Source: PALSA-600 sp963842335 (GTDB taxonomy: Bacteria > Actinomycetota > Thermoleophilia > Gaiellales > Gaiellaceae). From it: 64,000 nucleotides of DNA. Position 1 is the first letter of the stretch. The number at the start of each line of letters is the position of its first letter. The translations under genes and the position numbers were made by a program. Positions 17,666 through 25,924 of this stretch are shown here, one piece after another. Under the pieces are notes generated by a model. That model ran no database searches. It had not been told where the DNA came from and worked only from the letters and a program-made list of their open reading frames with translations. Location of the stretch: contig CAWJGF010000003.1 of the NCBI GenBank assembly GCA_963842335.1, positions 62,001 through 126,000 of the forward strand, given 5' to 3'.

Positions 17666-18558
17666 CGCAGAGCTTTCAGTGCGCTCCCGAGCGCCTGCCT
17701 CGCGTGCAGAACCGGTTCGAAGAGGTCGCCGTGCTGGTCGAGACGGTCGAGTGCCACCTCCATCGAGAAGTCGCGCGGGCTCAGGTTCTCGGTCAGTTCC
17801 TCCCAGCGCAACGGCGTCGACACGGGGGCTCCCGGCTTCGGTCGCACCGAGTAGACCGACGCGATCGTCTTCCCGTGGCCGTTCTGCCGATGGTCGACGA
17901 GCACACCCGATCGCTTCTTCTTCAGCCACTCCGTTGTCACCTCGCCCGGCCGCTCCGCTTCGAGCTTGCGCGAGAGCAGCTCGGCGAACTCATAGGTCTC
18001 CTCGAAGCTCGAGCGCCGGACGATCGGCACGAGGATATGAATCCCGTCCGCGCCGCTCGTCTTCACGTACGACTCGAGCTCGAGCTCCTCCAGCGCAGCG
18101 TGAAGGTAATGCGCGACCCTGATGCAGAGCGCGAATGCTCCTGCGTCGTCCGGCGGGTCGAGGTCGAAGAGGACGAAGTCCGGGCGGTCGGGTTTATCGA
18201 CCCGTGAGTACCAGGCATTCATGTCGATGCAGTGCATTTGCACCATCCAGAGGAGCGCCTCGCGCGTGTCGACGAGCGGGAAGTCGACGAGGCGCGACTC
18301 GCCTTTGCCACCGCGCGGCCAGGTGCGGAATTCGCGTGTGGGAAGCCAGTCGGGTATGCCCTTCGGCGCTTGCTTCTGGAAGAACGAATCGGCGGCAATC
18401 CCTTCGCGCCAGCGCTTCATCGTGAACGGCCGGTCCCGCAGGTGCGGAACGATCGCGTCGGCAACCCGGTCGTAGTAGCTGAACAGATCGCCCTTCGTGA
18501 TGCCGTCGTCGGGAAAGAGCACGCGGTCGGCGGACGAGAGCTTCACCTCCCGAGTCAT
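17662..18558 (-). CDS. ligD: LigD-type DNA polymerase/primase (Prim-Pol), stand-alone
   Basis: This is the polymerase module of the non-homologous end-joining protein LigD, an archaeo-eukaryotic-primase fold that adds nucleotides or ribonucleotides at breaks. Family markers include LSSADRVLFPDDGITKGDL at the N-terminus, the metal-binding FDLDPP motif, HCIDMNAWYSR and the KTSGADGIHILVP segment. At 298 residues it is a polymerase domain only, without ligase or phosphoesterase domains, as in mycobacterial PolD1/PolD2 proteins. No ku or ATP-dependent ligase gene is in the window. It overlaps the methyltransferase gene upstream and a membrane protein gene downstream by 4 nt each. Confidence 0.92.
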   Translation of the reverse strand: MTREVKLSSADRVLFPDDGITKGDLFSYYDRVADAIVPHLRDRPFTMKRWREGIAADSFFQKQAPKGIPDWLPTREFRTWPRGGKGESRLVDFPLVDTREALLWMVQMHCIDMNAWYSRVDKPDRPDFVLFDLDPPDDAGAFALCIRVAHYLHAALEELELESYVKTSGADGIHILVPIVRRSSFEETYEFAELLSRKLEAERPGEVTTEWLKKKRSGVLVDHRQNGHGKTIASVYSVRPKPGAPVSTPLRWEELTENLSPRDFSMEVALDRLDQHGDLFEPVLHARQALGSALKALR

Positions 18559-19280
18559 GTGCGCACCGCCCAGTTCACTTCCGCGGTCATCCGAAAGGTG
18601 AACGGCCCGGCCGACAACAGGGAGTCGAGGTCAAGCATGATCTGCTCGCGGTCCTCCACGGGCCGATGCGCGACCCAGCTCACGGACTGCGCGAATGCGA
18701 GCACACCGGCCCGGTCCTGCATCTGCTCATGCCCGACGCTCGCTTCATGCAGCTCGCCGAACGGCCCAGGTCCGAGGATCTCCGCCAAGGAAGGTCCGGA
18801 CTGGACGGCCTCGAGCGCAGGCGCGTGCAGGGTGCGCAGGTACGCCCTGTACGCCTCCGGCAGCGGCGAGGGATCGACGGGCTCGTTCCAGATCAGAGCG
18901 AGCACACCGCCGGGCCTGAGCACGCGCGCGATCTCCGTGACCGCCTCGTCGTTCGAAAACCAGTGGAAGGCCTGGCCGGCGAAGACCCCGTCGACGGATC
19001 CGTCAGGGAGCGGGATCAGTTCCGCGCTGCCGGGCACGCTCTCCGCCTCCGGCACGACCTGCTCGAGAATGGCACGCATGCCGTCCAGCGGCTCGACCGC
19101 AACGACGCGGCGGTACCTCCGCGTGAGCACACGCGTGAGCTTGCCCGTCCCCGCCCCGAGGTCGAGCACCTCGGCGTCGGCCGCGAGCGGGAGCACGTCG
19201 AGCACCGCCGCCGGATAGCCGGGACGCGCGCGCTCGTACTCGACTGCGGCGCGGTCGAAGCTGCGCGCCGGGTCGATCAT
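18555..19280 (-). CDS. Class I SAM-dependent methyltransferase
   Basis: A Rossmann-fold methyltransferase of the Methyltransf_11 type. Motif I is VLDLGAGTGKLT near residues 38-49, the acidic end of strand 2 is VAVEPLDGM, and GQAFHWF, VLRPGG motifs follow; the N-terminal FDRAAVEYERARPGYP lead is typical of a common actinobacterial subgroup. Substrate is not predictable. It is fused by 4-nt overlaps into an operon with an acyl-CoA dehydrogenase, a small membrane protein and the LigD-type polymerase, but these do not form a known pathway. Confidence 0.88.
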   Translation of the reverse strand: MIDPARSFDRAAVEYERARPGYPAAVLDVLPLAADAEVLDLGAGTGKLTRVLTRRYRRVVAVEPLDGMRAILEQVVPEAESVPGSAELIPLPDGSVDGVFAGQAFHWFSNDEAVTEIARVLRPGGVLALIWNEPVDPSPLPEAYRAYLRTLHAPALEAVQSGPSLAEILGPGPFGELHEASVGHEQMQDRAGVLAFAQSVSWVAHRPVEDREQIMLDLDSLLSAGPFTFRMTAEVNWAVRT

Positions 19281-19489
19281 GCGCGTGCCCGACGGATCGC
19301 GCGATAGGTCCAGGCGGAGAGGGCGAGCCAGACCACCGCGAAGCCGGGTGTGAACTCGGACGGATGGGGTTGCGTGTACTCGACGAGCATCGACGATCCA
19401 AGCACGACGGTTGCGATCACCCAGACGAGCTTGAGCCCGGCGACGTGAGCGGCGCGACGCGCTCGCACGACCGGCGGCGCGCCCGTCAA
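19277..19489 (-). CDS. Small two-helix membrane protein
   Basis: A 70-residue protein with two hydrophobic helices (around 17-35 and 48-63) and basic ends. Both ends overlap neighbours by 4 nt, with the acyl-CoA dehydrogenase stop upstream and the methyltransferase start downstream, which strongly supports it as a real translated gene in the operon. No family recognised. Confidence 0.65.
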   Translation of the reverse strand: MTGAPPVVRARRAAHVAGLKLVWVIATVVLGSSMLVEYTQPHPSEFTPGFAVVWLALSAWTYRAIRRARA

Positions 19490-20667
19490 CCGACGCCGGA
19501 GAGCAGAAACGCCCGGTTCTCCTTCAGCATCTCGCGGGCGATCACGAGTCGCTGGATCTGATTCGTACCCTCGTAGATCTGGGTGATCTTTGCGTCGCGC
19601 ATCATGCGCTCAAGGGGGTACTCCTGGATGTAGCCATAGCCACCGAGGATCTGCACAGCGTCGGTCGTGACCTCCATCGCGACATCGGTGCAGTAGAGCT
19701 TGGCCATCGCCGAGAGCTTCGTCAGTTCCGGCCCGTCCTCACCTTCGTCGATCAGCAGGCCGACCTTGTAGAGAAGCCCGCGGGCCGCTTCGCACTTCGT
19801 CTCCATGTCGGCAAGCATCCCGGCGACCAGCTGATGCTGGCCGATCGGCTTGCCCATCGTCTCGCGCGACTTGGCATAGTCGACCGCGTAATCGGTCGCA
19901 CCCTGCGCGAGGCCGAGCCCCTGTGCGCCGATGCCGGGCCGCGAGCGGTCGAGGATGCGCATCGCGATCTTGAACCCTTCGCCCTCCGCTCCGAGCAGAT
20001 TCGCGGCCGGGATGCGACAGTCGTTGAAGAAGAGCTCGCCGGTGGTCGACCCCTTGATGCCCATCTTGGGCTCGATCCGGCCGACCTCGAACCCCGGCGC
20101 GTCCGCCTCGACGACGAACGCGGAAATGCCGCCGTGGCCAAGCGCTGGATCGGTCTTCGCAAAGACCACATAGACCGAGGCGACACCGGCGCTCGTGATG
20201 AAGCGCTTATCACCGTTCAGCACGTACTCGGCGCCGTCACGCTGTGCGGTCGTGCGCATCGCGGCGCTGTCTGACCCCGACCCGGCCTCGGTGAGCGCGT
20301 ACGCGGCGAGCCATTCGCCGCTCGCGAGCCCCGGCAGGTACCGCTGCTTCTGTTCGGCCGACCCCACCAGCTTGATCCCGAGCGAACCGAGCTCCTGCAC
20401 CGCAATGATCAATCCGCTCGTCGCGCAGACCTTCGACAGCTCCTCGACCACCACGAACGTCAGCAGCGAGCTCTCGCCGATCCCACCGTAGACCTCGTCG
20501 AACATGATCCCGAACAGGCCGTTCTCGCGAAAGACCTCGACGATGTCCCACGGGAACTCACCGCTCTTGTCGATCTCGGCCGCCCGCGGCGCGACCCGTT
20601 CACGGGCGATCGTGCGCACGAGCTCGCGAATCTCGCGTTGCTCGTCGGTGAGCGGATCGAGCGGCAC
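19486..20667 (-). CDS. Acyl-CoA dehydrogenase
   Basis: An FAD flavoenzyme that introduces the alpha,beta double bond in acyl-CoA thioesters during fatty acid or branched-chain degradation. The start GTG 20667 is set by TACAAT 6 nt upstream and gives 393 residues beginning MPLDPLTDEQREIRELVR, a normal family N-terminus; longer frames add unrelated residues. Signatures include AYALTEAGSGSD, the GGYGYIQEYPLERMMRDAK motif and IYEGTNQIQ, whose Glu is the usual catalytic base of short-chain enzymes. It heads a tightly overlapped operon. Acyl chain preference is unknown. Confidence 0.92.
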   Translation of the reverse strand: MPLDPLTDEQREIRELVRTIARERVAPRAAEIDKSGEFPWDIVEVFRENGLFGIMFDEVYGGIGESSLLTFVVVEELSKVCATSGLIIAVQELGSLGIKLVGSAEQKQRYLPGLASGEWLAAYALTEAGSGSDSAAMRTTAQRDGAEYVLNGDKRFITSAGVASVYVVFAKTDPALGHGGISAFVVEADAPGFEVGRIEPKMGIKGSTTGELFFNDCRIPAANLLGAEGEGFKIAMRILDRSRPGIGAQGLGLAQGATDYAVDYAKSRETMGKPIGQHQLVAGMLADMETKCEAARGLLYKVGLLIDEGEDGPELTKLSAMAKLYCTDVAMEVTTDAVQILGGYGYIQEYPLERMMRDAKITQIYEGTNQIQRLVIAREMLKENRAFLLSGVG

Positions 20668-20673
20668 GACCGG

Positions 20674-20679
20674 ATTGTA
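20674..20679 (-). promoter_or_regulatory. -10 hexamer for the acyl-CoA dehydrogenase operon
   Basis: TACAAT on the minus strand, 6 nt before GTG 20667. It fixes the start, which otherwise could be placed up to 105 nt earlier. Confidence 0.6.
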
Positions 20680-20733
20680 GTCGCGGCTCTCCGCGAGATC
20701 GGCTACGTCGAGCGTCACTTGCTCGAAGGCGCG

Positions 20734-20739
20734 TAGATT
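20734..20739 (+). promoter_or_regulatory. -10 hexamer for the amidohydrolase gene
   Basis: TAGATT with 10 nt to ATG 20750; leaderless or near-leaderless pattern. Confidence 0.45.
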
Positions 20740-20749
20740 CTGCCGCGAG

Positions 20750-22267
20750 ATGATTCTCGCCAACGGGCTCATCCGGACGCTCGACCCTCAGGTGCCGACG
20801 CAGCGCGCGCTCGCGATCGCGGGCGACAAGATCGCCGGCGGCGTCGGCGTCCACGAGACCGCTCTCGCGTCACCCGAGACGCTCGATCTGGGCGGCCGCG
20901 TCGTCGTTCCGGGGCTCACCGACTCCCACGTCCACTTCCCGACCTGGGCGCTCGCGCAGAACGAGGTGAAGCTCGACGGCTGTGGCTCGCTCGAAGAGGC
21001 TCTGGCGCGCATCGGCTCCGCGCCGAGCGAGCCCGGACGCTGGCTCCGCGGCTACGGCTGGCGCAGCGGCGACTGGCCCGCGCAGCAGGATCCGACGAGT
21101 GCCGACCTGGACGAGATCACCGGTGACTCACCCGCGGCGATGATCGCCAAGGACTACCACTCGCTGTGGCTGAACAGCGCCGCGCTTGCGCTCGCGGGTG
21201 GCGACCTCGAGGTCGACGGCGGTGTCGTCGAGCGCAACGCGGACGGCGAGCCCACCGGCGTGTTGCGTGAGGAGGCCGCCTGGCGCTTCAAAGAGCGCTA
21301 TATGACGCTCGCCGACGATGAGTACCTCACGGCGATGCGAGCCGGGATCAAGCTTGCCAACACCCGCGGCGTCACGGCGGTGCACGACAAGGACGGGTGG
21401 CTCGGCGCGCTCCGTTTGTGGCAGCAGCTGGAGGAGAGCGGCTTGCTCACCTTACGGGTGTGGCAGTCGATCCCGCACGACCGCCTCGACGAGGCCCGAG
21501 CCGTCGGTCTTCGCTCGGGGTTCGGCAGCCCGTACCTGCGCATCGGTTACCTGAAGGTGTTCATGGACGGGACACTCGGCTCACAGACCGCGTGGATGCT
21601 CGACGGGTCGGGCGTGCAGATCACAAGCGGCGAGGAACTGGCTGAGATCGTGCGCCGCGGCGCGGAGGCAGGCTTCCCCGTCGGTGTGCACGCGATCGGC
21701 GATCGGGCAAACCGCGAAGCGTTGGACGCGTTCGAGCAGACGAGCGATGCCTGGAAACCGCGCGGGCTGCGGCAGCGGATCGAACATGCACAGCTCCTTG
21801 CTCCGGAGGACCTCCCCCGTTTCGCCAGGATCGGCATTGCGTGCTCGGTGCAGTTCTCACACGCGCCCTCCGACCGTGATCTCGCCGATGAGCTCTGGGC
21901 AGGCAAGACGGGTGGCGCGTACGCCTTCCGTTCGCTGCTGCACTCGGGTGCTCGCGTCATGAACGGAAGCGACGCACCGATCGAGGAGCTCGACCCGCTC
22001 GCGGGCATCCGCGCAGGCGTGCGACGGACGATCGACGAGCGATCGGCGTGGCATCCCGAGCAATGCCTCACGATCGAGGAGGCGTTCCACGCGACGTGCG
22101 TCGCACCTGCCTGGCTCGCGCGCGACGAGCGTCGCCGCGGCACGCTCATCCCTGGCCATGACGCCGACCTCGTCGTGCTCGACCGCGATCCGTGGGAGGA
22201 CCTCGACGCGCAGGTCGTCGCGACTATGGTCGGCGGCCGCTGGGTGCACAACCCGCCCCCGTGGTGA
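20750..22267 (+). CDS. Amidohydrolase family protein (YtcJ-like metal-dependent hydrolase)
   Basis: A 505-residue amidohydrolase-3 enzyme, a metal-dependent TIM barrel that hydrolyses amide or related bonds. The N-terminal metal pair is DSHVHF near residues 57-62; further marks are KVFMDGTLGSQTAWM, VHAIGDRAN, RIEHAQ and NGSDAPIEELDP, the last with the catalytic Asp. The C-terminal GTLIPGHDADLVVLDRDP is the usual family ending. It is followed on the same strand by an amino-acid-type permease and a formamidase/acetamidase, which suggests uptake and breakdown of an amide compound. Exact substrate unknown. Confidence 0.9.
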   Translation: MILANGLIRTLDPQVPTQRALAIAGDKIAGGVGVHETALASPETLDLGGRVVVPGLTDSHVHFPTWALAQNEVKLDGCGSLEEALARIGSAPSEPGRWLRGYGWRSGDWPAQQDPTSADLDEITGDSPAAMIAKDYHSLWLNSAALALAGGDLEVDGGVVERNADGEPTGVLREEAAWRFKERYMTLADDEYLTAMRAGIKLANTRGVTAVHDKDGWLGALRLWQQLEESGLLTLRVWQSIPHDRLDEARAVGLRSGFGSPYLRIGYLKVFMDGTLGSQTAWMLDGSGVQITSGEELAEIVRRGAEAGFPVGVHAIGDRANREALDAFEQTSDAWKPRGLRQRIEHAQLLAPEDLPRFARIGIACSVQFSHAPSDRDLADELWAGKTGGAYAFRSLLHSGARVMNGSDAPIEELDPLAGIRAGVRRTIDERSAWHPEQCLTIEEAFHATCVAPAWLARDERRRGTLIPGHDADLVVLDRDPWEDLDAQVVATMVGGRWVHNPPPW

Positions 22268-22339
22268 GCAGTCCCTCCTTGACCCTCGGCCGGCGGGTTT
22301 TTTGAGAGGATCGCGCGAACGCCAACCTTGAGGAGGACC

Positions 22340-23803
22340 ATGGCCACGACCGCGACAGCCCCACGCGACTTCGACCATCTCCGCGAGCATTCGATCGGCC
22401 TGCCGGGCGTCTTCTTCCAGTCGATCACGCACATGGCGCCCGCCGCCGCGGTGGCGTACTCGATCTACATCTCGGTCCCCCACGCCGGCCCCGCGTTGCC
22501 GCTCGCGGTCCTCCTCGCCCTCGTCGCCTGCCTGCTCGCCGCCAATTCGATCGGGCAACTCGCCAAGGATCTCCCGTCGGCCGGCGGCCTCTACACCTAC
22601 GCCGCACGATCACTCGGACCGTACGCGGGCTTTGTCGTCGCCTGGTTCTTCCTGCTCTTCGAGCCACTCGTCGCACCCTTTCTCTTCCTCGAATGCGGTT
22701 GGGCGATGACCGAGGTGATGTCGAACGAGGCGGGCTGGACGTACAGCGGCCAGTGGTGGATCTGGGTGCTTGCGGTCGCCGCGATCGTGTTCCTGCTGAC
22801 GTATCGCGACATCCGCATCTCGGCCACGGCCGGCGTGATCCTCGGCCTGTTCGAGATCAGCGTCTTTGCCGCCCTCGCGATCTGGATCCTCATCACGAAG
22901 GCAGGCCACCTCAACCTGCAGCCGTTCAACCCGACCCACGCACCGGAAGGAGCGTTCACCGGCGTCGGCAAGGGAATGGTCTTCGCGATTCTCGCCTTCA
23001 TCGGCTTCGAGGCGTCGGCGCCACTCGGCGAGGAAGCGCGCAACCCGCGCCGCGCTATCCCATTCGCGATTGTCGGCTCGTGCCTCGCGATCGGGCTTTT
23101 CTACGTTCTGCTGTCGTATGCCTGGGTCTTTGGCGAAGGCTTCGATCAGTTCACAGCCAAGGCCGGCGGCAGCGCCGATCCATGGCGCGAGATGGCGAAG
23201 GTGTTCTGGGGCGCCGGTTGGGTGCTCGTGTTCGCGGCGATCATCAACTCGATCATTGCGAACTCGAACGCGGGCTTCAACGCAGCGACACGCGTGTTCT
23301 ATGCGATGGCGCGCAACGGCATCGCGCCGAAAGCTCTCGCCCGCACGCATCCCGAGTTCAAGACGCCGAACGTGGCGATCCTCGTCAACACCTTCATCGC
23401 GGTGGCGCTATCGCTGCTCCTCGGCTGGAAGTGGGGGCCGCTGAACGGCTTCATCATTCTCGCGACCGCGGCGACGGTCGTCGTCATCCTCGTCTACATG
23501 ATCGTGATGGCGGGCTCGATCCGGTACTACCTGACCGTCCGACGGGATGCCTTCAACCCTCTGATCCACCTCGTCTTCCCGGTGGTGGGGATCGTGATGT
23601 TCGCGTTCCCGCTCTATTATCAGTACGTCCCGCTCCCGGCGTACCCGATCCGGTATGCGGTCTGGTTCGCCCTCGGCTGGGTGATCGCGGGCCTCGTCAT
23701 CGGCGCGATCATGCTGCAGACCCGGCCGCAGGCCCTGCGCAACGCAGAACGGATCTACGTCGACGACGACACGATGACGCCCGCGCCCGCGGCGGTCGTC
23801 TGA
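22340..23803 (+). CDS. APC-superfamily amino acid/amide permease
   Basis: A 487-residue polytopic inner-membrane transporter with about 12 hydrophobic segments. GAGGAGG sits directly before ATG 22340. The N-terminal GVFFQSITHMAPAAAVAYS is the consensus first helix of the amino acid-polyamine-organocation superfamily, and FAILAFIGFEASAPLGEEARNPRRAIP is the conserved helix 6 region. Its stop overlaps the next gene by one base (TGATG), so it is coupled to the formamidase, and its likely cargo is an amide, urea derivative or amino acid that the two flanking hydrolases process. Confidence 0.92.
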   Translation: MATTATAPRDFDHLREHSIGLPGVFFQSITHMAPAAAVAYSIYISVPHAGPALPLAVLLALVACLLAANSIGQLAKDLPSAGGLYTYAARSLGPYAGFVVAWFFLLFEPLVAPFLFLECGWAMTEVMSNEAGWTYSGQWWIWVLAVAAIVFLLTYRDIRISATAGVILGLFEISVFAALAIWILITKAGHLNLQPFNPTHAPEGAFTGVGKGMVFAILAFIGFEASAPLGEEARNPRRAIPFAIVGSCLAIGLFYVLLSYAWVFGEGFDQFTAKAGGSADPWREMAKVFWGAGWVLVFAAIINSIIANSNAGFNAATRVFYAMARNGIAPKALARTHPEFKTPNVAILVNTFIAVALSLLLGWKWGPLNGFIILATAATVVVILVYMIVMAGSIRYYLTVRRDAFNPLIHLVFPVVGIVMFAFPLYYQYVPLPAYPIRYAVWFALGWVIAGLVIGAIMLQTRPQALRNAERIYVDDDTMTPAPAAVV

Positions 23804-24723
23804 TGGCCGTCTCTGCCGAGCACAGGATCGGCCGCGACGAGGTGATCTGGGCGTTCGGGCCCGACCTTCAGCCCGTGCTGGAGGTCGAGCCGGGCACCGT
23901 CGTCACGCTCGAGACGAACGACTGCTTCACCGGCCAGATCCGCACGGAGGCCGATCTCGTCACCGAGATCGACTTCGACCGTGTGAACAGCGCGACCGGC
24001 CCGATTGCCGTGCGTGGCGCCGAGCCGGGTGACTCGCTCGTCGTCGAGTTGCTCGAGGTGCGGCCCGTCGCGCAGGGGTTCGCGACGTTGATCCCTGGGA
24101 TGGGCCAACTCCACGAGCAGGTACAGGCGCCCCTCACGCAGGTGTTCCGCGTCGAAGGCGACACCGTCCACATGTCCGACCGCATCTCGTTTCCACTCCG
24201 CCCGATGGTCGGGGTGATCGGTTGCGCAACCGGCGGTGAGACGCTGACGAACGGCTTCGCCGGAACGCACGGCGGCAACCTGGACAACCATCTGCACGGA
24301 CCGGGTGCAATCGTGTACCTCCCCGTGCGCCAGCCGGGTGGCCTGCTCGCGATCGGGGACATGCATGCATCAATGGGCGACGGCGAGGTCTGTTTCACCG
24401 GCGTCGAGATTGCCGGCGAGGTGACGATCCGGGTCGGCCTGTTGAAAGGCAAGCAGGGCACCTGGCCCGTGACGGAGTTGGGCGACCGCTGGGTCGTCCA
24501 CGGCACCGCAGGGCCTGACTTCATGGACGCGCTCGACCGCGCGTGCGAGGAGGGTGCACGATTCCTCGTCGATCAGTGGGGCTTCACGATCGAAGAGGCG
24601 TTCGTCTTCCTCTCGGTCGCGTGCGACGCGAACATCTGTCAGGCGTGCCGCCCGCAGCCGTTCTCGACGATCGCGCGCATCGCAATCCCGAAGATCACCG
24701 CCGCCCCGAAACCGTTCTCGTAG
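23803..24723 (+). CDS. Acetamidase/formamidase family enzyme
   Basis: The FmdA/AmdA family hydrolyses short amides to the acid and ammonia. At 306 residues it has the normal length. Visible family features are NDCFTGQI near the N-terminus, GPIAVRGAEPGDSLVVEL, the GGNLDNH motif and LAIGDMHASMGDGEVCFTGVEIAGE. The cysteine-containing C-terminal part (LSVACDANICQACRPQ) is also typical. Coupled to the permease upstream; together with the amidohydrolase it forms a nitrogen or carbon scavenging module. Confidence 0.93.
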   Translation: MAVSAEHRIGRDEVIWAFGPDLQPVLEVEPGTVVTLETNDCFTGQIRTEADLVTEIDFDRVNSATGPIAVRGAEPGDSLVVELLEVRPVAQGFATLIPGMGQLHEQVQAPLTQVFRVEGDTVHMSDRISFPLRPMVGVIGCATGGETLTNGFAGTHGGNLDNHLHGPGAIVYLPVRQPGGLLAIGDMHASMGDGEVCFTGVEIAGEVTIRVGLLKGKQGTWPVTELGDRWVVHGTAGPDFMDALDRACEEGARFLVDQWGFTIEEAFVFLSVACDANICQACRPQPFSTIARIAIPKITAAPKPFS

Positions 24724-24787
24724 CGCCCGCGCTCGGCCGTCCCGGCGCGGCTCACTTCCGCGCGCATACCGCCACGGTTTCGAGGCC

Positions 24788-24802
24788 GTGTCTGACACCA
24801 GC
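24788..24802 (+). repeat. Short palindromic repeat, copy 1
   Basis: GTGTCTGACACCAGC: arms GTGTC/GACAC around one base. Resembles REP-type cores of the GTGTC...GACAC kind. Confidence 0.55.
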
Positions 24803-24909
24803 AATGTCGGACCCCGAAAAGCACAGCGACGCCGATTCGCAGCCGGTTTCTCTTCACGACCACCGATCGCGTGACGGATTGGGCACAAAGAGGTCGCACT
24901 CTCGTGCTC

Positions 24910-24924
24910 GTGTCTGACACCAGC
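24910..24924 (+). repeat. Short palindromic repeat, copy 2
   Basis: Exact second copy of GTGTCTGACACCAGC, 122 bp after the first and in the same orientation. Confidence 0.55.
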
Positions 24925-25113
24925 CGTGGCCTGCCGCGACCCGTCCGGAACCGGACGTTGAGTCGTCCGAGACTCGCCAAGCCTGCGGGAGCTCGTCGAC
25001 GGCGAGCGCAGCTCGAAGACGTTTTGCGTGCGCCTTACGCCCGGGCAACCGTCCGCTGGCGCGGGCCGGGGATGGTCAGTCTGTCCACTCGTTCCACGCA
25101 GGAGGCAACCGTT

Positions 25114-25875
25114 ATGAAGCATCGTCTGGGTTTCAATCGCCCAGTACTCAGTCGGCTGGCGCTCGCCCTCGCGCTCGCAACCGTTGCTTGCGCAACCGTC
25201 GCGGCCGCAGCGCTCGGCGGCGGCAAGGGCCGCCCGTATGAGTTCCGTGGAGAGTTGCTGAACGCAAGCTCGACCTCCGTCCAGGTGCAGATCGACGGCG
25301 GCAACCACGCCGCCCTCCGCGCATTGCTCGGCCAGAGCCAGGACCAGACGTTCACACTCGGCGCGAAGACCGAGATCCTCATCTGGTCGCACGGCGTGCC
25401 GCATGTCGCGGCGATCACCGACCTCCATCAGGGCGACGAGGTGACCGTGCGCGTGCGCGGTGTCCGCGGTGCCTCGCTCGCAGAGATCGAAGGCACGCCC
25501 GCAGCCACAGTCGCCGACCGCGGTGCAAATGCCGGGGGCGCCAGCAAGCCGCTCTACCTGTACGTCGGAAGCGTCACCGGCCCGCAGTCCGGCGGCCACG
25601 TCGCCCTGCACGTGACCGGCGGCAACTGGCGCGCGCTCAAGTCGATGCTTGGCGTCGCGTCGCTCGATCAGACGTTCACCTACGGCGACGGCACGATCTT
25701 CCTGCTCTGGCAGGGCAAGGTGCCGACCGTGATCGATCCGTCCATGCTGAAGGCGGGCGATCGCATCACGATCCGCATCCGTGCCCCTCGCACCGACACG
25801 CTCGCGCAGGTCGAGGCGACGCCGGCGAATCACATCGGCGACCACGAGCCGGGCAACCCGCAGACGCAGAACTAG
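25114..25875 (+). CDS. Secreted protein with two duplicated beta-rich halves
   Basis: A 253-residue protein with AGGAGG before ATG 25114 and a signal peptide (basic MKHRLGFNRP then a hydrophobic stretch to about residue 34). The mature part is two copies of one ~95-residue unit: each has a VQVxxxGGNxxALxxxLG segment, then DQTFTxG, a tryptophan-containing IxxWxxGxP, GDxxTxRxRxPR and a final (E/V)EGTPA-like close. This suggests internal duplication of a small beta-barrel domain, possibly OB- or DUF5666-like. Function unknown; extracellular or surface attached. Confidence 0.75.
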   Translation: MKHRLGFNRPVLSRLALALALATVACATVAAAALGGGKGRPYEFRGELLNASSTSVQVQIDGGNHAALRALLGQSQDQTFTLGAKTEILIWSHGVPHVAAITDLHQGDEVTVRVRGVRGASLAEIEGTPAATVADRGANAGGASKPLYLYVGSVTGPQSGGHVALHVTGGNWRALKSMLGVASLDQTFTYGDGTIFLLWQGKVPTVIDPSMLKAGDRITIRIRAPRTDTLAQVEATPANHIGDHEPGNPQTQN

Positions 25876-25894
25876 CTCCCCGAAGCAGGACGTC

Positions 25895-25922
25895 GCTGCG
25901 GCCGGGCTCGCCCGGTCGCAGC
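25895..25922. terminator. Bidirectional hairpin between convergent genes
   Basis: A 13-bp stem (GCTGCGGCCGGGC with GCCCGGTCGCAGC, one G-T pair) around a 2-nt loop, lying 19 nt after the secreted-protein stop and 2 nt before the stop of the convergent peptidase. No T-tract follows on either side, as is common in high-GC actinobacteria. Confidence 0.6.
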
Positions 25923-25924
25923 GG

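Larger units (their letters stand above)
24724..25099. other. Gene-free stretch before the secreted duplicated protein
   Basis: No gene is supported. Two identical 15-bp GTGTCTGACACCAGC elements lie here in direct orientation; their core is an 11-bp palindrome. A promoter for the next gene must lie near the right end, but no TANNNT hexamer stands out. Confidence 0.5.

Noticed and set aside
22268..22310. Intrinsic terminator after the amidohydrolase gene
   Set aside because: A run of six T follows CGGCGGG, but the possible stem has only four clean pairs with mismatches, so it is not listed as a feature.
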